Shown: piece after piece, positions 1 through 11,190 of the stretch | How the letters are laid out: the number at the start of each line of letters is the position of its first letter | How positions within the stretch are numbered: position 1 is the first letter of the stretch | NCBI GenBank assembly: GCA_002270565.1 | Contig: NQMI01000045.1 | Coordinates: 1-64,000 of the forward strand | Source: Stenocarpella maydis | Lineage: Eukaryota > Ascomycota > Sordariomycetes > Diaporthales > Diaporthaceae | Reading direction: 5' to 3' | Length of the DNA stretch: 64,000 nt | Notes under the pieces: generated by a model | Database searches by the model: none | Seen by the model: the letters and a program-made list of their open reading frames with translations, nothing else | Told to the model about the DNA's origin: nothing | Translations under genes and position numbers: made by a program

Positions 1-2017
1 CCGGCGATTTTGGGTACCTGCAAACAGGTGGGGGTGTTGATCGGATTAAGGCCGAAACCAGCAGCAGCTACATGCTGTGCACAGGCTATGTCAGTTCTCT
101 CCTTGGTCGTCCTGAATTGCTTAAGGGCCGTGTTCCAAGTCTTCTAACCCAGATATTGCACAATTAGTTCAGTGCTGGTCGAGCATATTCCTTAGATCTC
201 CGCACAACAGGCAGCTGCGCGCAAAGAGATGTCGAATTTCGCCAGTGAAATGGCGTCTCTGATGATTCCATACTTAGGTAACGTTCAAGCTTCAGATCCA
301 ACATGGAGCAATGAGTGAATGTCACGAATCCCTATCTTCGAATAGGTTTTACATAGAACTCGGATATCCCTCTTGTGGTGTGCTGGGGATGTGCAAGGCT
401 GGGGTGTGTCGTCCGTTTCTGAGGATTCACGTTTCTGATTTCTTGACATAATGGGCCCGCGCCGTTTAATCCACGTGTTTCCATGATAGTTGCATGGTGG
501 TTATCTTTCTCAATTACCAGACGGCCTGGCATGTAGCATGGCAAATAGCCGAGTTAGCCAAGAGCACACATGACACTGTCTCTATATTCCCATTCCCATA
601 TGGTCATAGAAGATACGCCCAAGTACCTATTAATTCAATCACGCTTACATGTCACAGTAGCCTGGCGCTAGTAATGCAAACAATATCAACGACTTGGATT
701 CCCTCGCTTCAACAGAATGTACTGGAAACCCAGTGTGAAAACTCTGCGTTGTTTTCTAGTACGCACTTTGAGTGTAGACCATAGCAATGCGCCCTTGCAA
801 CCTCAATTCTCTTAATCTTCAATTGACACAGTAGTACGCCTTCCCGCCGAGCACCTAGACAAACAAAAGGCACCTTATTCCGGTCATTAGGAAATATCGG
901 GTCTAAAAATAGGATACTCTTGGAGCTCTAGCCTCGGTTGGCGAACTTTAGAAGCCTCTGATGCGTGTGGATTCAATTAAGCTTTTAGCCCGAGGCTCAA
1001 CTCGAGCTTGGAACCAGGGCTTCTAATTACTAATGCTATTCTTCTTGTCCGCCATGCATCGGTGTCCTAGAAACAACATTCGCCGTCCATTGATGCCCGA
1101 CGGATCAGGTGAGATTGGGCTTCTGTTGTACCACATTGCGAACGCCATTTGCAGGAACATGCACTCCATTGATACTCAGATACTATGCACCGTCTGCGTG
1201 GGACACTCTGGAGATGGCGGGTCGTTCTTGATTCATGACTGCCACGTGCCTAGGCATGCATGTCAGCTTCCGGATTTCCATGTAAGGAATACCGTGTGTT
1301 TGCGCGTGTTTGTGTTGAGCAGATGCACAGAACCGATGCTGGACTCGGCAAGTCGTCTCAGGTAAACAAAAGGCCGATCCCGGATTCTGTCGCCAGGCCA
1401 AGGTTCCGTCCACGATTCGACCACCCAACCAGCCCGCCGGAGTGACTGTGAGAGCTGGCTGGTCCTGACCGCCACTGCGTCACGACTCCCAACCTCCTCC
1501 CATCTTGGGCCAAGCTATAGGTGCACTACGCATCCGCTGTGGGGCCTGGGAGCATCTCATGGGCCCCATTTCAGGCAGGTACACGGCAGAACTGGGGGGA
1601 GATCTACAAGCTTGACCTGCAAGACGGCAGCGACCCTGCGACCCCCCGCATGTGCGCTGTGGTTTCATGCGGAGGGCTCGGAAGCAGCACGGCAGCACGG
1701 GAGGTTGTGCCTGGCTCCCTGCGCCAGATGCTTGGCTTCGTCTCTACACAGTATTTAATCCCAGCCACTCCCATCCCTGCCACCACGTCGTCTGAACACG
1801 GCGTCTCTCATATCTCTATGCATTCTTAGTTCCAACGACCACCCGGGACTGAGAGGAAAGCACTGCACTGTCGGCTAAGCCTCCAGCAGACGGTCGACTG
1901 TGGAGAACGACATTGCACAGTTCAAGCATTGCAGCACGTCTGCAGGTACGAGCAGTGCAGACCTTGGTGATATTAATATCTCGCGCACGCCGCTTGATCT
2001 GCAGGAGCCCTGCCAGG
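1..2017. other. Gene-poor flank upstream of the carboxypeptidase
   Basis: No open frame here exceeds about 130 codons and none resembles a known protein. The first kilobase is moderately AT-rich and the rest is closer to the window average. The last few hundred bases must hold the promoter and leader of the carboxypeptidase gene. I see no repeat or RNA gene. Confidence 0.5.
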
Positions 2018-4164
2018 ATGAAGCTTAGCCCTGCCATCGCGGCTTGTCTCCTTGCGCCCCGGGCACTGGCTGGCACCGCCTTCGAAGCTTTCAACCCGCT
2101 CCTCCGGTACAAGCCACAGGGACAGAAACGGCCATCCGAAGCACCGCCAGTTGTGAGGCGGCAGACCGCGACATCACCGTTTCTCAATGCCAACACCACG
2201 AGTCAGTAACTATCAGCACCAGGAATCGCCCTGGTGCACGTCCGTCGGCCCTGGACAGCCTTCCACAGCTGCTGACCACCCGCGCAGAGTTCGCCGTTGA
2301 CGGCACCGCCATCCCCGATGTCGACTTCGACGTGGGCGAGTCCTACGCCGGCACGCTGCCCGTAGGTACCGTTGGGAACAGCACCGACGGCCAGATGTTC
2401 TTCTGGTTCTTCCCCACCGCCGCGCAGGAGCAGTCCAAGGAGATCATCATCTGGCTCAACGGGGGTCCCGGATGTTCCTCCCTGAGCGGCATGATCCAGG
2501 AGAACGGCCCCTTCCAATGGCAGAGCGGCACCTTCAAGCCCAATGCCAACCCGTGGTCGTGGCACCAGCTCACCAACGTCGTTTGGGTTGAGCAGCCCAT
2601 CGGAACGGGATTCTCGACTGGCACGGTTACTGCTACGAACGAGGATGATGTTGCGCAGCAGTTCATGGGCTTCTGGAAGAATTTCGTGGATGCCTTTGGT
2701 TTGCACGGTTACAAGATCTATGTTACTGGCGAATCGTTGGTTGCCTGATTTCAAACTGTTGTGTCGACAGGTGTGCATCTCCACATGTGCTGACTGCTGA
2801 ACAGGTACGCCGGGGCATATTGCCCATTCATCAGCAGCAATATGCTAGACGCGAATGACACCACATACTTCAATGTCAACGGCATGCTGATTTACGATCC
2901 AGTGATATCTGGCGGGTCTGCTGGTATTGCGCCTACGAGATACTTCATCGATTATTGGCGGAATGTGAGTTTCTACTTGTTCAGCATCTCCTCCTTGACA
3001 AAATGCATCTCTAAACAAGAGTTGGGGCTGCCCAGGCCCATATTCCTGCTAACAAGGCTCCGAATCTTGCAGGTCATGCCGTTTAACGACTCGACTGCAA
3101 TTAGCATAGCGAACGCGTCCAAAACCTGTGGCTTCGACGAATTCACCGACAAGTACCTGACATTTCCCCCGTCGGGACAACAACCCGATATCTGCGCACA
3201 GCCGGGCATAAACTCGGAGTGCAACGACTATATAGAAGGGTGTGATGTCTTTGACGCCGCCTTCAGTGCCATTTCCGATATCAACCAGGGTTTCAATATC
3301 TGTAAGTGAACCTCGCTTGCGTTCAAGAGTCTTCAATCACATGTGTGAGAAGACTGTCCCGCAGCTGTTGAGCCCCCTTCACGTGAGCAATATTTAACTC
3401 ACGCGTCCAACAGACCAAGTCGGCCAGCTCCTGCCAGTTCTAGATGACGTTCTAGGCTTTCCCACCTCTTTCACGTACGTCGCCCCAGGCCGAGAGATCT
3501 ACTTCAACCGAACAGACGTGAAGCGGGCGATCCACGCGCCGCTGGACGTGAACTGGGCCATCTGCGCCGACCAGTCCGTCTTTGCTGGCGGCGACAGCTC
3601 CGACCCCTCCTCCTACCGTGCTATACCGAACGTGATCAACCGCACACGAAACGTCCAAATCGCCCACGGCTCAATGGACATGGTCCTGCTCGCCAACGGC
3701 ACTCTCCTGGCCATCCAGAACATGACCTGGGGTGGGCAGATGGGTTTCCAATCGGAGCCGCGCGAGCCGCTCTTCGTGCCGCACCACCCCAACCCGGACA
3801 TAGCGGGCTCTAGTGGCCAGGGCGTCCTGGGGACGTGGCACAGCGAGAGGGGGCTGACTTGGGCACTCATCGAGCTCACGGGTCACATGGTCCCGACGTG
3901 GCAGGCGGCCGTGTCGTTCCGGCAGGTCGAGGTGCTGCTGGGCCGCGTGGAGAACCTGGCGAGCACGACGGCTTTCCCCATGTATTCCAACGCCACGCAG
4001 CCGGATGCGTCGCAGCTTGGGTTTGGGACAGCCTGGTACGGTTTTGGGGGTGCGCCTGGCATTCCTGGGGAGCAGGCAAAGGTGGAAAGCGGGAAGAGTA
4101 AGTACAAGTCTCACCCCATGGCATCATATTTCACTGTGAAATGCCTATAGTGATCAAAACTTGA
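2018..4164 (+). CDS. Secreted serine carboxypeptidase (peptidase S10)
   Basis: This enzyme removes C-terminal residues from peptides in an acidic compartment or outside the cell. Proposed exons are 2018-2205, 2259-2735, 2805-2964, 3073-3301, 3414-4097 and 4151-4164, giving 583 residues. The N-terminus ([18 protein letters not shown]) is a signal peptide. [10 protein letters not shown] forms the oxyanion region. The nucleophile motif GESYAG (Ser about 222) is rebuilt across intron 2. The catalytic Asp lies in HGSMDMVLL (about 440) and the His in LTGHMVPTW (about 509). Several N-glycosylation sequons are present. Intron 1 (53 nt) is the least certain junction. The final 14-nt exon is inferred from a GTAAGT donor; reading through it would stop at 4150. 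The family is certain, but whether the enzyme is vacuolar or extracellular is not; the signal peptide with no obvious retention signal favours secretion. Confidence 0.88.
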
Positions 4165-4460
4165 TGAAGTCCTAACAATGAGCTCGTCTATCTAGCTTCT
4201 GGAGCCATGACACCGAAAATTAATGGAATAGTGTATAGGATGGTTGGGGTCATACTGAGCCTCTTCCTGTTATCTTGATTGTAGATGGGGTCAGGCCAAT
4301 CTATACAAGTCATCGGGTTCTGAGAAAGCACAATCATGGTTCGCGACAGAGATTATATTCAAGAATCACTGGGTAGCAAAAAGTGCCGCCCTTGTGAGTT
4401 GACCTGGTCCCTAAACTGAAGAACATCGAATCAAAGGCAGTTCCAGTGTACCTGCCAGCC

Positions 4461-4845
4461 TCACGAGCAGCTGCCCTTTGGCTTCTTAACGCAGACACCA
4501 CCGCAATCATAGCCACCATAAAGCGGATCGCATTCGTCTCTCGGATCATCGACGCAGTATTCATCCCTGGTCTCACATCGGAGAGCGGCAATGCCACCGC
4601 AGAGACTAACAGCACACAGCAAGAGCAGAGTAGTCAGCACTATATCTAGATCCATGAGTGTTTGTGGACAGGGCAAGAAGCGCTAACCCGTTAGTGGCGG
4701 CGCAGCGAGGCTCGGGGTCCGCGATGCAGATGGCGCTCGACGGGCAGGGAAGGGCGCAGATGGGCCTGGGAGGGAGGGGCAGGCTGACAGCGCTTGCCGA
4801 GGAGGCAGTGAGGATGGTGTATGCCACGATATGAAAAGGCCTCAT
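4461..4845 (-). CDS. Small secreted cysteine-rich protein, 100 aa
   Basis: Two exons, 4845-4688 and 4605-4461, flank an 82-nt GT-AG intron (GTTAGC donor, TGTTAG acceptor). They encode 100 residues. The N-terminus MRPFHIVAYTILTASSASA is a signal peptide. The mature part has 11 cysteines in two similar halves: one around PICALPCPSSAICIADP and one around CGGIAALRC, YCVDDPRDEC and DCGGVCV. Similar CIADP/CVDDP cysteine-rich proteins occur in plant- and insect-associated Sordariomycetes, where they are usually called hypothetical or effector candidates. The gene lies tail to tail with the upstream carboxypeptidase. No catalytic function can be read from it. Eleven cysteines is an odd number, so one may be unpaired or the C-terminus slightly different. 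Confidence 0.72.
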
Positions 4846-5920
4846 CTTGGTGCAATTTGTGATTCACGAGTAACAAGTTTCAGAGTTGGCATTCTGTGGA
4901 TTCGCAGACAACCAAAATCGTGCTACAACTTAGTTTGCGCTCAGCCAGTATACATATGCAATCACGGCGCGCCACAAGTACCTAGTTACTTGTATAGCTA
5001 CATTCCTGACTGCGCATACATATCCTTCATAGCCACCTCTTCTTCTTCTATCAAGAAGCTCATACTCCAGTGGCTGCTTACTATGTCTGGGAGTTTGCCG
5101 GCGTTCCTCCTTGGGGTACGACACAAATGTCGGCATCGAGGTGAGACAAAGGCCCATCAATGTACACCTGTCTTGGCTCGTACAACACACATATCGGATC
5201 TCGTGAGCCTTGTTCCGGGCTTCGGATAGGCTATAGTGCCTCTTCCGTGATACTCCAGCTGGTTTTAGCAGACACCTGACCTCATCTGAGGAAGGGCTGA
5301 AAAAAGTAAAAGAGGACGCCCAGCCTCTTTGGATAATTGATCGTCCGTCGATCCCTTGCGGCTGAGAGCATAGTGAGTTCCGCTAGACTGGAACAAGGTT
5401 GTGCGTATTAGTCAAGGAGAACGCCAGTTTTTCTTTGTCTTGAGCGACGAGCGGACATTCCTCCGAGACCATGCTCACTTGTCCCATTTTAATCACTCTG
5501 GAGAGGGGAAGAAAACGCGGGGTATTTGCCCAGTTTCCCAGTCTGGCCAGGACCCATTGGTATAAGATCACAACATATGCATCCTGTGACGGTTCATTGG
5601 ACAAGTCGTGGCTGGGGTCAGGCGGTATCGGTAGAATGCATGGTGCATTTCAGAATGTGTTGGGTGCCCCGGAGAGGCGAAGTACAATTCCAATACTGGC
5701 CCCCTGGGAATATTCACTCACGGCCGACGAGCTCCTGTCATACCGCCACCAGGTTTAGTCGTGACAGGTGTCTGTCGGCGGTCCAGTAGCTTTTCGCAAG
5801 TTGGCCAAATGCAGTGTCCAGATTGTTCTTTCATTGATTGGCTTGCAGTTTCATCCGTCTGGAATTGAGGCGTTATATGTGCGTCAAAGACTGAGACCAT
5901 TACTATATTGCCAATTGTAT
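4846..5920. other. Intergenic region, nothing recognised
   Basis: About 1.1 kb between two minus-strand genes. It should hold the promoter of the small secreted protein at its left end and the 3' end of the DUF3176 gene at its right end. Open frames on both strands are short and unlike known proteins. Confidence 0.45.
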
Positions 5921-7812
5921 TCATGCCGGGCCAATAGGTGTGAGTATGCTAGGTGAGTAAACGCTAGGTGCTTGCCTGTCGATTCCCAAGCTCACACGCG
6001 TGGTCTTTGCCATCTTCTCCAACTGCCTTGGGCCCTGGACGTGTGTGCTGATAATGTCCCGAGTCGGCGAGACAGAGTGATAGAGGAGGGCCGTGGAGGA
6101 TGACTTCCACAGGCTTATGTTCCGGCTCCTGCGGCTTTCCACCATCTCAGCAAGCAGCAGAACTGCCGCTGCCAGGACAACAGCAAAAGGGAGTGCCAGC
6201 CAGGCCCATTGGACGCGGACAAGCACAACCGACCTGGCAGTAAGACCGCGCGCGTCCGCATTGTAGCTTGAGCGGAGCTGGTCCGTCATACCCGTCGCCA
6301 TCGCCTGCAGCACCTGCGACACGTTCCTACCCGGGCTCCAGACTCCGGGGGTGATACCGGCCGAGTATGATGCAGGCCCCTCACCGACAGCTAGTTTGCC
6401 GCTGAACTGGTCGGATGGGAAGAAGTAAAGCAGCGCACCAAGATCCCATATTGAAACCTTGAACTCTGGCAAGCCGGTCGTGTTGAAAAGGACATAGCTT
6501 TGGCGACTCCAGTTCCCGACATCCATGAAGCTGCCCGGTTCGAGTGGTGTCGTTTTGACGGCCCCGAAATTAAAGTCGTTGCCTACGGACGTCACGTTGG
6601 AATACGTATAAGCCGCGAAGTGCAAGTCGCACTCGAGAGTCTCCTCGACGGTTGCGTCGTACTTTATGTAGTCAGCGGGCTGCCTGAAGACGGCGAATCG
6701 CATAAAGGTTGGCGAGACTGGGGAGGTTTCGAAGGTGCTGTTGAAACCAAGGTTATAGGGAGTCGCGGCCTTGATCACCAGGACAGTTGACCACATAGTA
6801 TCAGCTTCGCCTGTGCTGAAGGCAATATTGCCCGGGGTTGTGTAGTCGCAAATGCGTGTACCATTGGAATAGTGGGTACAGTTTCTGGTGTCATATGTAG
6901 CTTGGGTGACATTGCTGCAGCCTATGGTGAACCCAAGCGATGTATAAGAGCCCTCCCAGGTACAATTTGACGTGCAGTTGAACAAGGCAGGCGTTTCGAG
7001 ATTGTAGAAGGCCTTGAAGACAGCACCCTGCATAGAAGTATCGATAGTATACGCTATGCGCAGTACGCATATGTTAGTAAGTCGTGGCCCCACAAGATGA
7101 AGGTGACAGAAATGGATGGGAAACAGGGGACGAACGATCTGGCTGCCAAGAGTTACCAGAGCTCCCGGGGGCATTATCCAACAGTGTCCTGGCGCTCCCA
7201 TTGTAGCTATGCGCAAGGCCAAATGATGCCGTCCCGTCGTCGGTCCACTCAAGCACAACATCGGTGCTGATGACCTGTTGTGCAAAGGTGTCGATGCCCA
7301 ATGCCACAATAGTGACAAGCGCCCCTAGGGTGCCCAGCCCCCAGGCTACCGAGGTCAGCATCTGGAGGGAACCAAGAGGCCCCCGGGATGCCTCCTCGAT
7401 GATGTCGAGGTCGGCAAGCCGCCTGGGTTCTGACCGGAAATAAGCCCACTTCCACTGGCTTATACATGCTGCCACCGAGAGCATGGCGGTGGACTTTGCG
7501 GCGGTGATCAAGGCGGCTATGGTAGCGTTCAGACTAACCTGGAGACCAGCACGGGCTGTCAGACGATGATGGACAGAATTTGAAGCGCGGGAGTGGGCTT
7601 ACGAAGAAGTTCCATTGATCGGTTGGCTTGTCCTGGACAATTCTGAGGATGACAATGACGGCGACGATGCAACCGAAACTGGCTATGATACTGACCAGCT
7701 CCTGCCACCACCAAAACGACGAGCATCGGTTCCTTTGCGAGGCCGGCCGCTCCAGGAACGTGTACTGTACCATTGGTGTTGACTCTGCACCCATCCTTTT
7801 CGGAGTGTACAT
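5921..7812 (-). CDS. DUF3176 family membrane protein
   Basis: Exons 7812-7603, 7538-7157 and 7053-5921 give about 574 residues. The family is fungus-specific and of unknown function. Its hallmarks are visible: a first membrane segment after WWWQELVSII, then a segment ending in SQWKW, then the signature DIIEEASRGPLGSLQML and a third membrane segment (LGTLGALVTIVALGIDTF). A long, presumably exterior domain is rich in N-glycosylation sequons and contains CTSNCTWEGSY. The last membrane segment is WAWLALPFAVVLAAAVLLLA, followed by the conserved SLWKSS motif and a short cytoplasmic tail. ATG 7812 is the first Met in the exon frame after an in-frame TGA. A short upstream exon starting near 7905 is possible but unsupported. 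Confidence 0.82.
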
Positions 7813-8484
7813 TGATGTGTGTAGCGACACAAAAGGTCAAGCAGAATTCTGGACAAGACTCCCCTGGCTACATACCTGAATGCTCTGAAACGGCGAGAAT
7901 CCTTCATGACATAAGCCGCTGAGCCGACTCGATGCAACAATTCGGCTGCCTAGGCCAGCTGAAATTCATCGTTACACGCGCCGTGGCGCGGTTGATCCTG
8001 CGGAGTGCATGATTTATACATGGGTCTGCAACGAGGATTGTAGGGAGCCTCGACGGCCTGAGGACCTACTGCCTAGGTACTACGCTACGCCAGGCAACTG
8101 TGGTAAGGGGTAAAGTTGGTGTAGATACTGTCTATGGACCCCCGCCAACCACAATATTCAAAGACATCAACGCAGCAAGCGGGGATCTCTTATCGCAGTC
8201 TTATCGGAGCTCTCCCTAGCTTCCCCTGCCCCTCCGGCAACGACCGGTCGCACTCCGACTTCACCTGTTCTCACCTACGTTTTTTGACGTCTTGTTGCTT
8301 CTTGTTGCTTCTCGGTGTATCGACATCTGCCCCCCGCGCGCCCCCTGCTTTATACCCGAAGATAGTGTCGTAGCTGTGTCGCGTATCGTGCAAGGCGTGA
8401 GGTGAACCGTCTCAGTGATAGCCCACCCGGAAACCCGAAACGCCTCCACTGTGCAGCGTCACCCGCCACCTTCAAACAAGCAAC
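7813..8484. promoter_or_regulatory. Divergent promoter region, DUF3176 / UPRT
   Basis: 672 bases separate the start codons of two divergently transcribed genes. No conserved motif stands out. The right half (8240-8480) is rich in C and T, as is common just upstream of fungal start codons. Confidence 0.4.
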
Positions 8485-9234
8485 ATGTCAACCCTCCCAA
8501 AGAATGTCCACGTCTCGAACCACCCTTGCTTAAGGGCCAAGCTGAGCCAGCTGCGGTCCAAGAGCACCCCATCCAAGGACGTCAAGGCATTGGTCCATGA
8601 GATCTCCCTCATCGTGGGCTGCGAGGCACTCGCATCAGCCATCACCACGGCCCCCGGCCCAAAGGTCCGTCACCCTCATCCATCCCCACGTCTTTCACAC
8701 GAGCAACGCCACTCACACGCAGACAAGGACCAAACACCACTGGGCTTCGAATATGAGACGACAACAATCCAGCCCCACGCCATCTCCATAGTGCCCATCC
8801 TGCGCTCGGGGCTGGGCATGGTCGACGCCGTCCAGACCCTCCTCCCGGACCCCGTCGCCGTCCACCACCTGGGCCTGTACCGCGAGCCCTCGACCCTCGA
8901 GCCCGTTGAGTACTACAACAACCTGCCCGAGCACATCAGGCCCGGCGGCGGCGGCGAGGCCCCCTCCAGCCTCGCCATCGTCGTCGACCCCGTCATCGCC
9001 ACCGGCGGCACCTGCGCCGCCGCCATCCAGACCCTGCGCGAGTGGGGCGCCCAGAGGATCGTCGTCCTCAGCGTCCTGGGCGCGCAGACGGGTCTCGCGA
9101 GGGCCGCCGGCGAGTGGCCCGAGGGCGTCGAGATCTACGTCGCTGGCCTGGACGAGGAGCTGACTCCTGGCGGGATGCTGAAGCCGGGCCTGGGGGACGT
9201 GGGCGATCGTTTGTTCTTGACTATTGGGAAGTAG
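8485..9234 (+). CDS. Uracil phosphoribosyltransferase, bacterial Upp type
   Basis: Converts uracil and PRPP to UMP in pyrimidine salvage. Exons 8485-8664 and 8728-9234 give 228 residues. The 63-nt intron keeps the frame open, so naive ORF calling merges it into a 249-residue protein with 21 foreign residues. Removing it restores GPK-DQTPLGFEY, which fits homologues as I remember them. IVPILRSGLGMVDA and LYREPSTLEPVEYY are the uracil-side and flexible-loop motifs. VVDPVIATGGTC is the PRPP-binding loop, and PGLGDVGDRLF is the C-terminal uracil-binding motif. The protein looks closer to bacterial Upp than to the yeast Fur1 branch, which carries VSIMRAGESM at the equivalent site. The cytosol is the expected location because no targeting sequence is seen. 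Confidence 0.88.
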   Translation: MSTLPKNVHVSNHPCLRAKLSQLRSKSTPSKDVKALVHEISLIVGCEALASAITTAPGPKVRHPHPSPRLSHEQRHSHADKDQTPLGFEYETTTIQPHAISIVPILRSGLGMVDAVQTLLPDPVAVHHLGLYREPSTLEPVEYYNNLPEHIRPGGGGEAPSSLAIVVDPVIATGGTCAAAIQTLREWGAQRIVVLSVLGAQTGLARAAGEWPEGVEIYVAGLDEELTPGGMLKPGLGDVGDRLFLTIGK

Positions 9235-11190
9235 GGGGTTCTATTCTAGATTGTGTGGCTTCCAGGGCCTTGCGGTTGAGATGCGCCGTTGTGGTTGGAT
9301 TGTCGGGCGTGTAGGTCTTGCGCGTGCCACCGTTGATGAGATATGGCGCCGTCAGGGCCTGTGCTTAATAGAACCAATTACTAGGCCTTATTACTATTAG
9401 ACGAGGCGTTATCTGCGCTTCGGGGCCAATCCAGGAATCGGGGGAGAAGTACCTACTGAGTTCGAACGTGCGACTGCCGACCACCCGCAGAATGCAAGAA
9501 ATTAGTATGCCAGGGTGCCAATTCCAAATCAATTCATAACGCGTTGATTAAGCTTGCACGTATGCAAACATACACGCGTAGAATGTAGGACTTTCGATTG
9601 GTCGTATTGGCCGAATTATGGTCTAGAGCCGCGCCATCGTCCTGTGACCACCATAGCCTGGTGGAGAGTAGTGGGGTGAGGGGGGTGCAACGGCGCTTTA
9701 ATCATATCTGAGTAGGTGTGCATCCCACTATTCCCGCAGGGAAGGCATTCGGAGACATTCGATTTCCCGTTCATATTAGAACTAGAACGCAAATGTATCA
9801 ATTTGTCGCACGATAGCTTTCATTCCCCTTCTCCCCCCCCCCCCACTAGCCTGGCTCTCTTAGACATAGCATCTAAATCTACGGACCCCAGCCTGTACAC
9901 CCCTACGCCAATCCCATCGCAACTCCCGTAGTTCACCCCGCGCGTGTCGACGCTGGTGTGGGGGTCTGGACAGTAGCTCAGGCAAAAGGCGTTTCGGACG
10001 TTTTTGATGTGTCTCTCGCTGGAGAAAAGGCTCGATGCCAGCGTTAGGGTGTAATAATCACATCGGAGCGGAAGATGACTATACATGCATAGCACTTGAA
10101 GTATTCGCCAGTGTCTAACTGAGGGGATTGCTCACGAGCACGTGCAGGTTCCGAGTTGTACAGAGCCTGAATGCCTTAAGAGGAAGGTCCAGGTTTGATT
10201 TGACCTGCCAGATGGATAGCTGCTGTGGTGTGGATATATTCATTATGCCCGGTTGAATCCACAGTCGCCCTATTGCAACACGATAGAGAGACTCACCATG
10301 GATACTTAAGTATTGCCTGTATGTGTGTTGGTCACAGCAACCTGGCCCTAATCTGTTTCTGCACTCAGCTCCTGGGAGTAGAGCCCAGTCACCTACACAC
10401 GGAATATGCTGTGACTTGCACATCCCCAGGTGCACAAAAGGTAGGGGGTGGTAATCCATCCGTGATGACTTGTGCAGCTCCCCTTGACCAGCGAAATGGA
10501 TAAACACCAGCCAGAAATGACATCCCTGAAAGTGACTTCACTTCATCATTTCGAGGGCCCTTGCCACGCCGTACAGCCTGTGCGCGACAGCAACATCGGT
10601 GTCCGAGCCTTGGAGGCAGTTCGACCCAGCGTCTTCGCAAAGCGCAGAAGCAGCCAAGAGCAGCGGGAGCTACACCCAACAGATCACCGTCCACATATGG
10701 TGAACAGCTCCATCCTGTGGCTACCACAAGCGAGCGCCCACAATCACACAAGTGCTACACTCGAATGCCCAAGCAAGCCAAAACTCTTTTATTGTTGCCT
10801 TTCTACGTACTGCATCATTAGGTCGCATAGTAAGCGCGGGAGCGAAAACCAAAGACTGTGACAATTGAAGGAAGTAAGACACAGAACGTTCCTCCCTTCC
10901 TTGACCCCCTTCATTACACTGCGGCCCATGCAATCTCGTATCAACACAAAGACAACTGGTTTGCCCAAACCGGGTATCAACATATGGAAGTCCATGACCG
11001 TCCGGGTATAAGAAGGAAAGAGAAGGGGGACCAGGCATGGTGCATTTGATAGTGATTATTAACAAAGGAGAACCGTCGTTATTTTGCTGGCGTCCCTGCG
11101 ACACGTTTTCTCCCGAAAAAATTTCCGTGAAGATGTGCCTTCAGTAGCGCGGAAGTACTACTTTTCTCGTCGAACTGGTCGCCCGTCAAA
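9235..11190. other. Intergenic region with only weak coding traces
   Basis: About 2 kb between the convergent UPRT and HAM1-like genes. The minus strand at 9820-10140 has a stretch with spaced cysteines (FCLSYCPDP and NYGSCDG) that faintly recalls a small secreted protein, but I could not build a start, signal peptide and clean splice sites. A C-run occurs near 9833-9844. Nothing else is recognised. Confidence 0.4.

Noticed and set aside
7812..7910. Possible extra first exon of the DUF3176 gene starting near 7905
   Set aside because: An ATG and a GTATGT donor exist, but no acceptor joins in frame without relying on weak sites. The ATG at 7812 suffices for the family.
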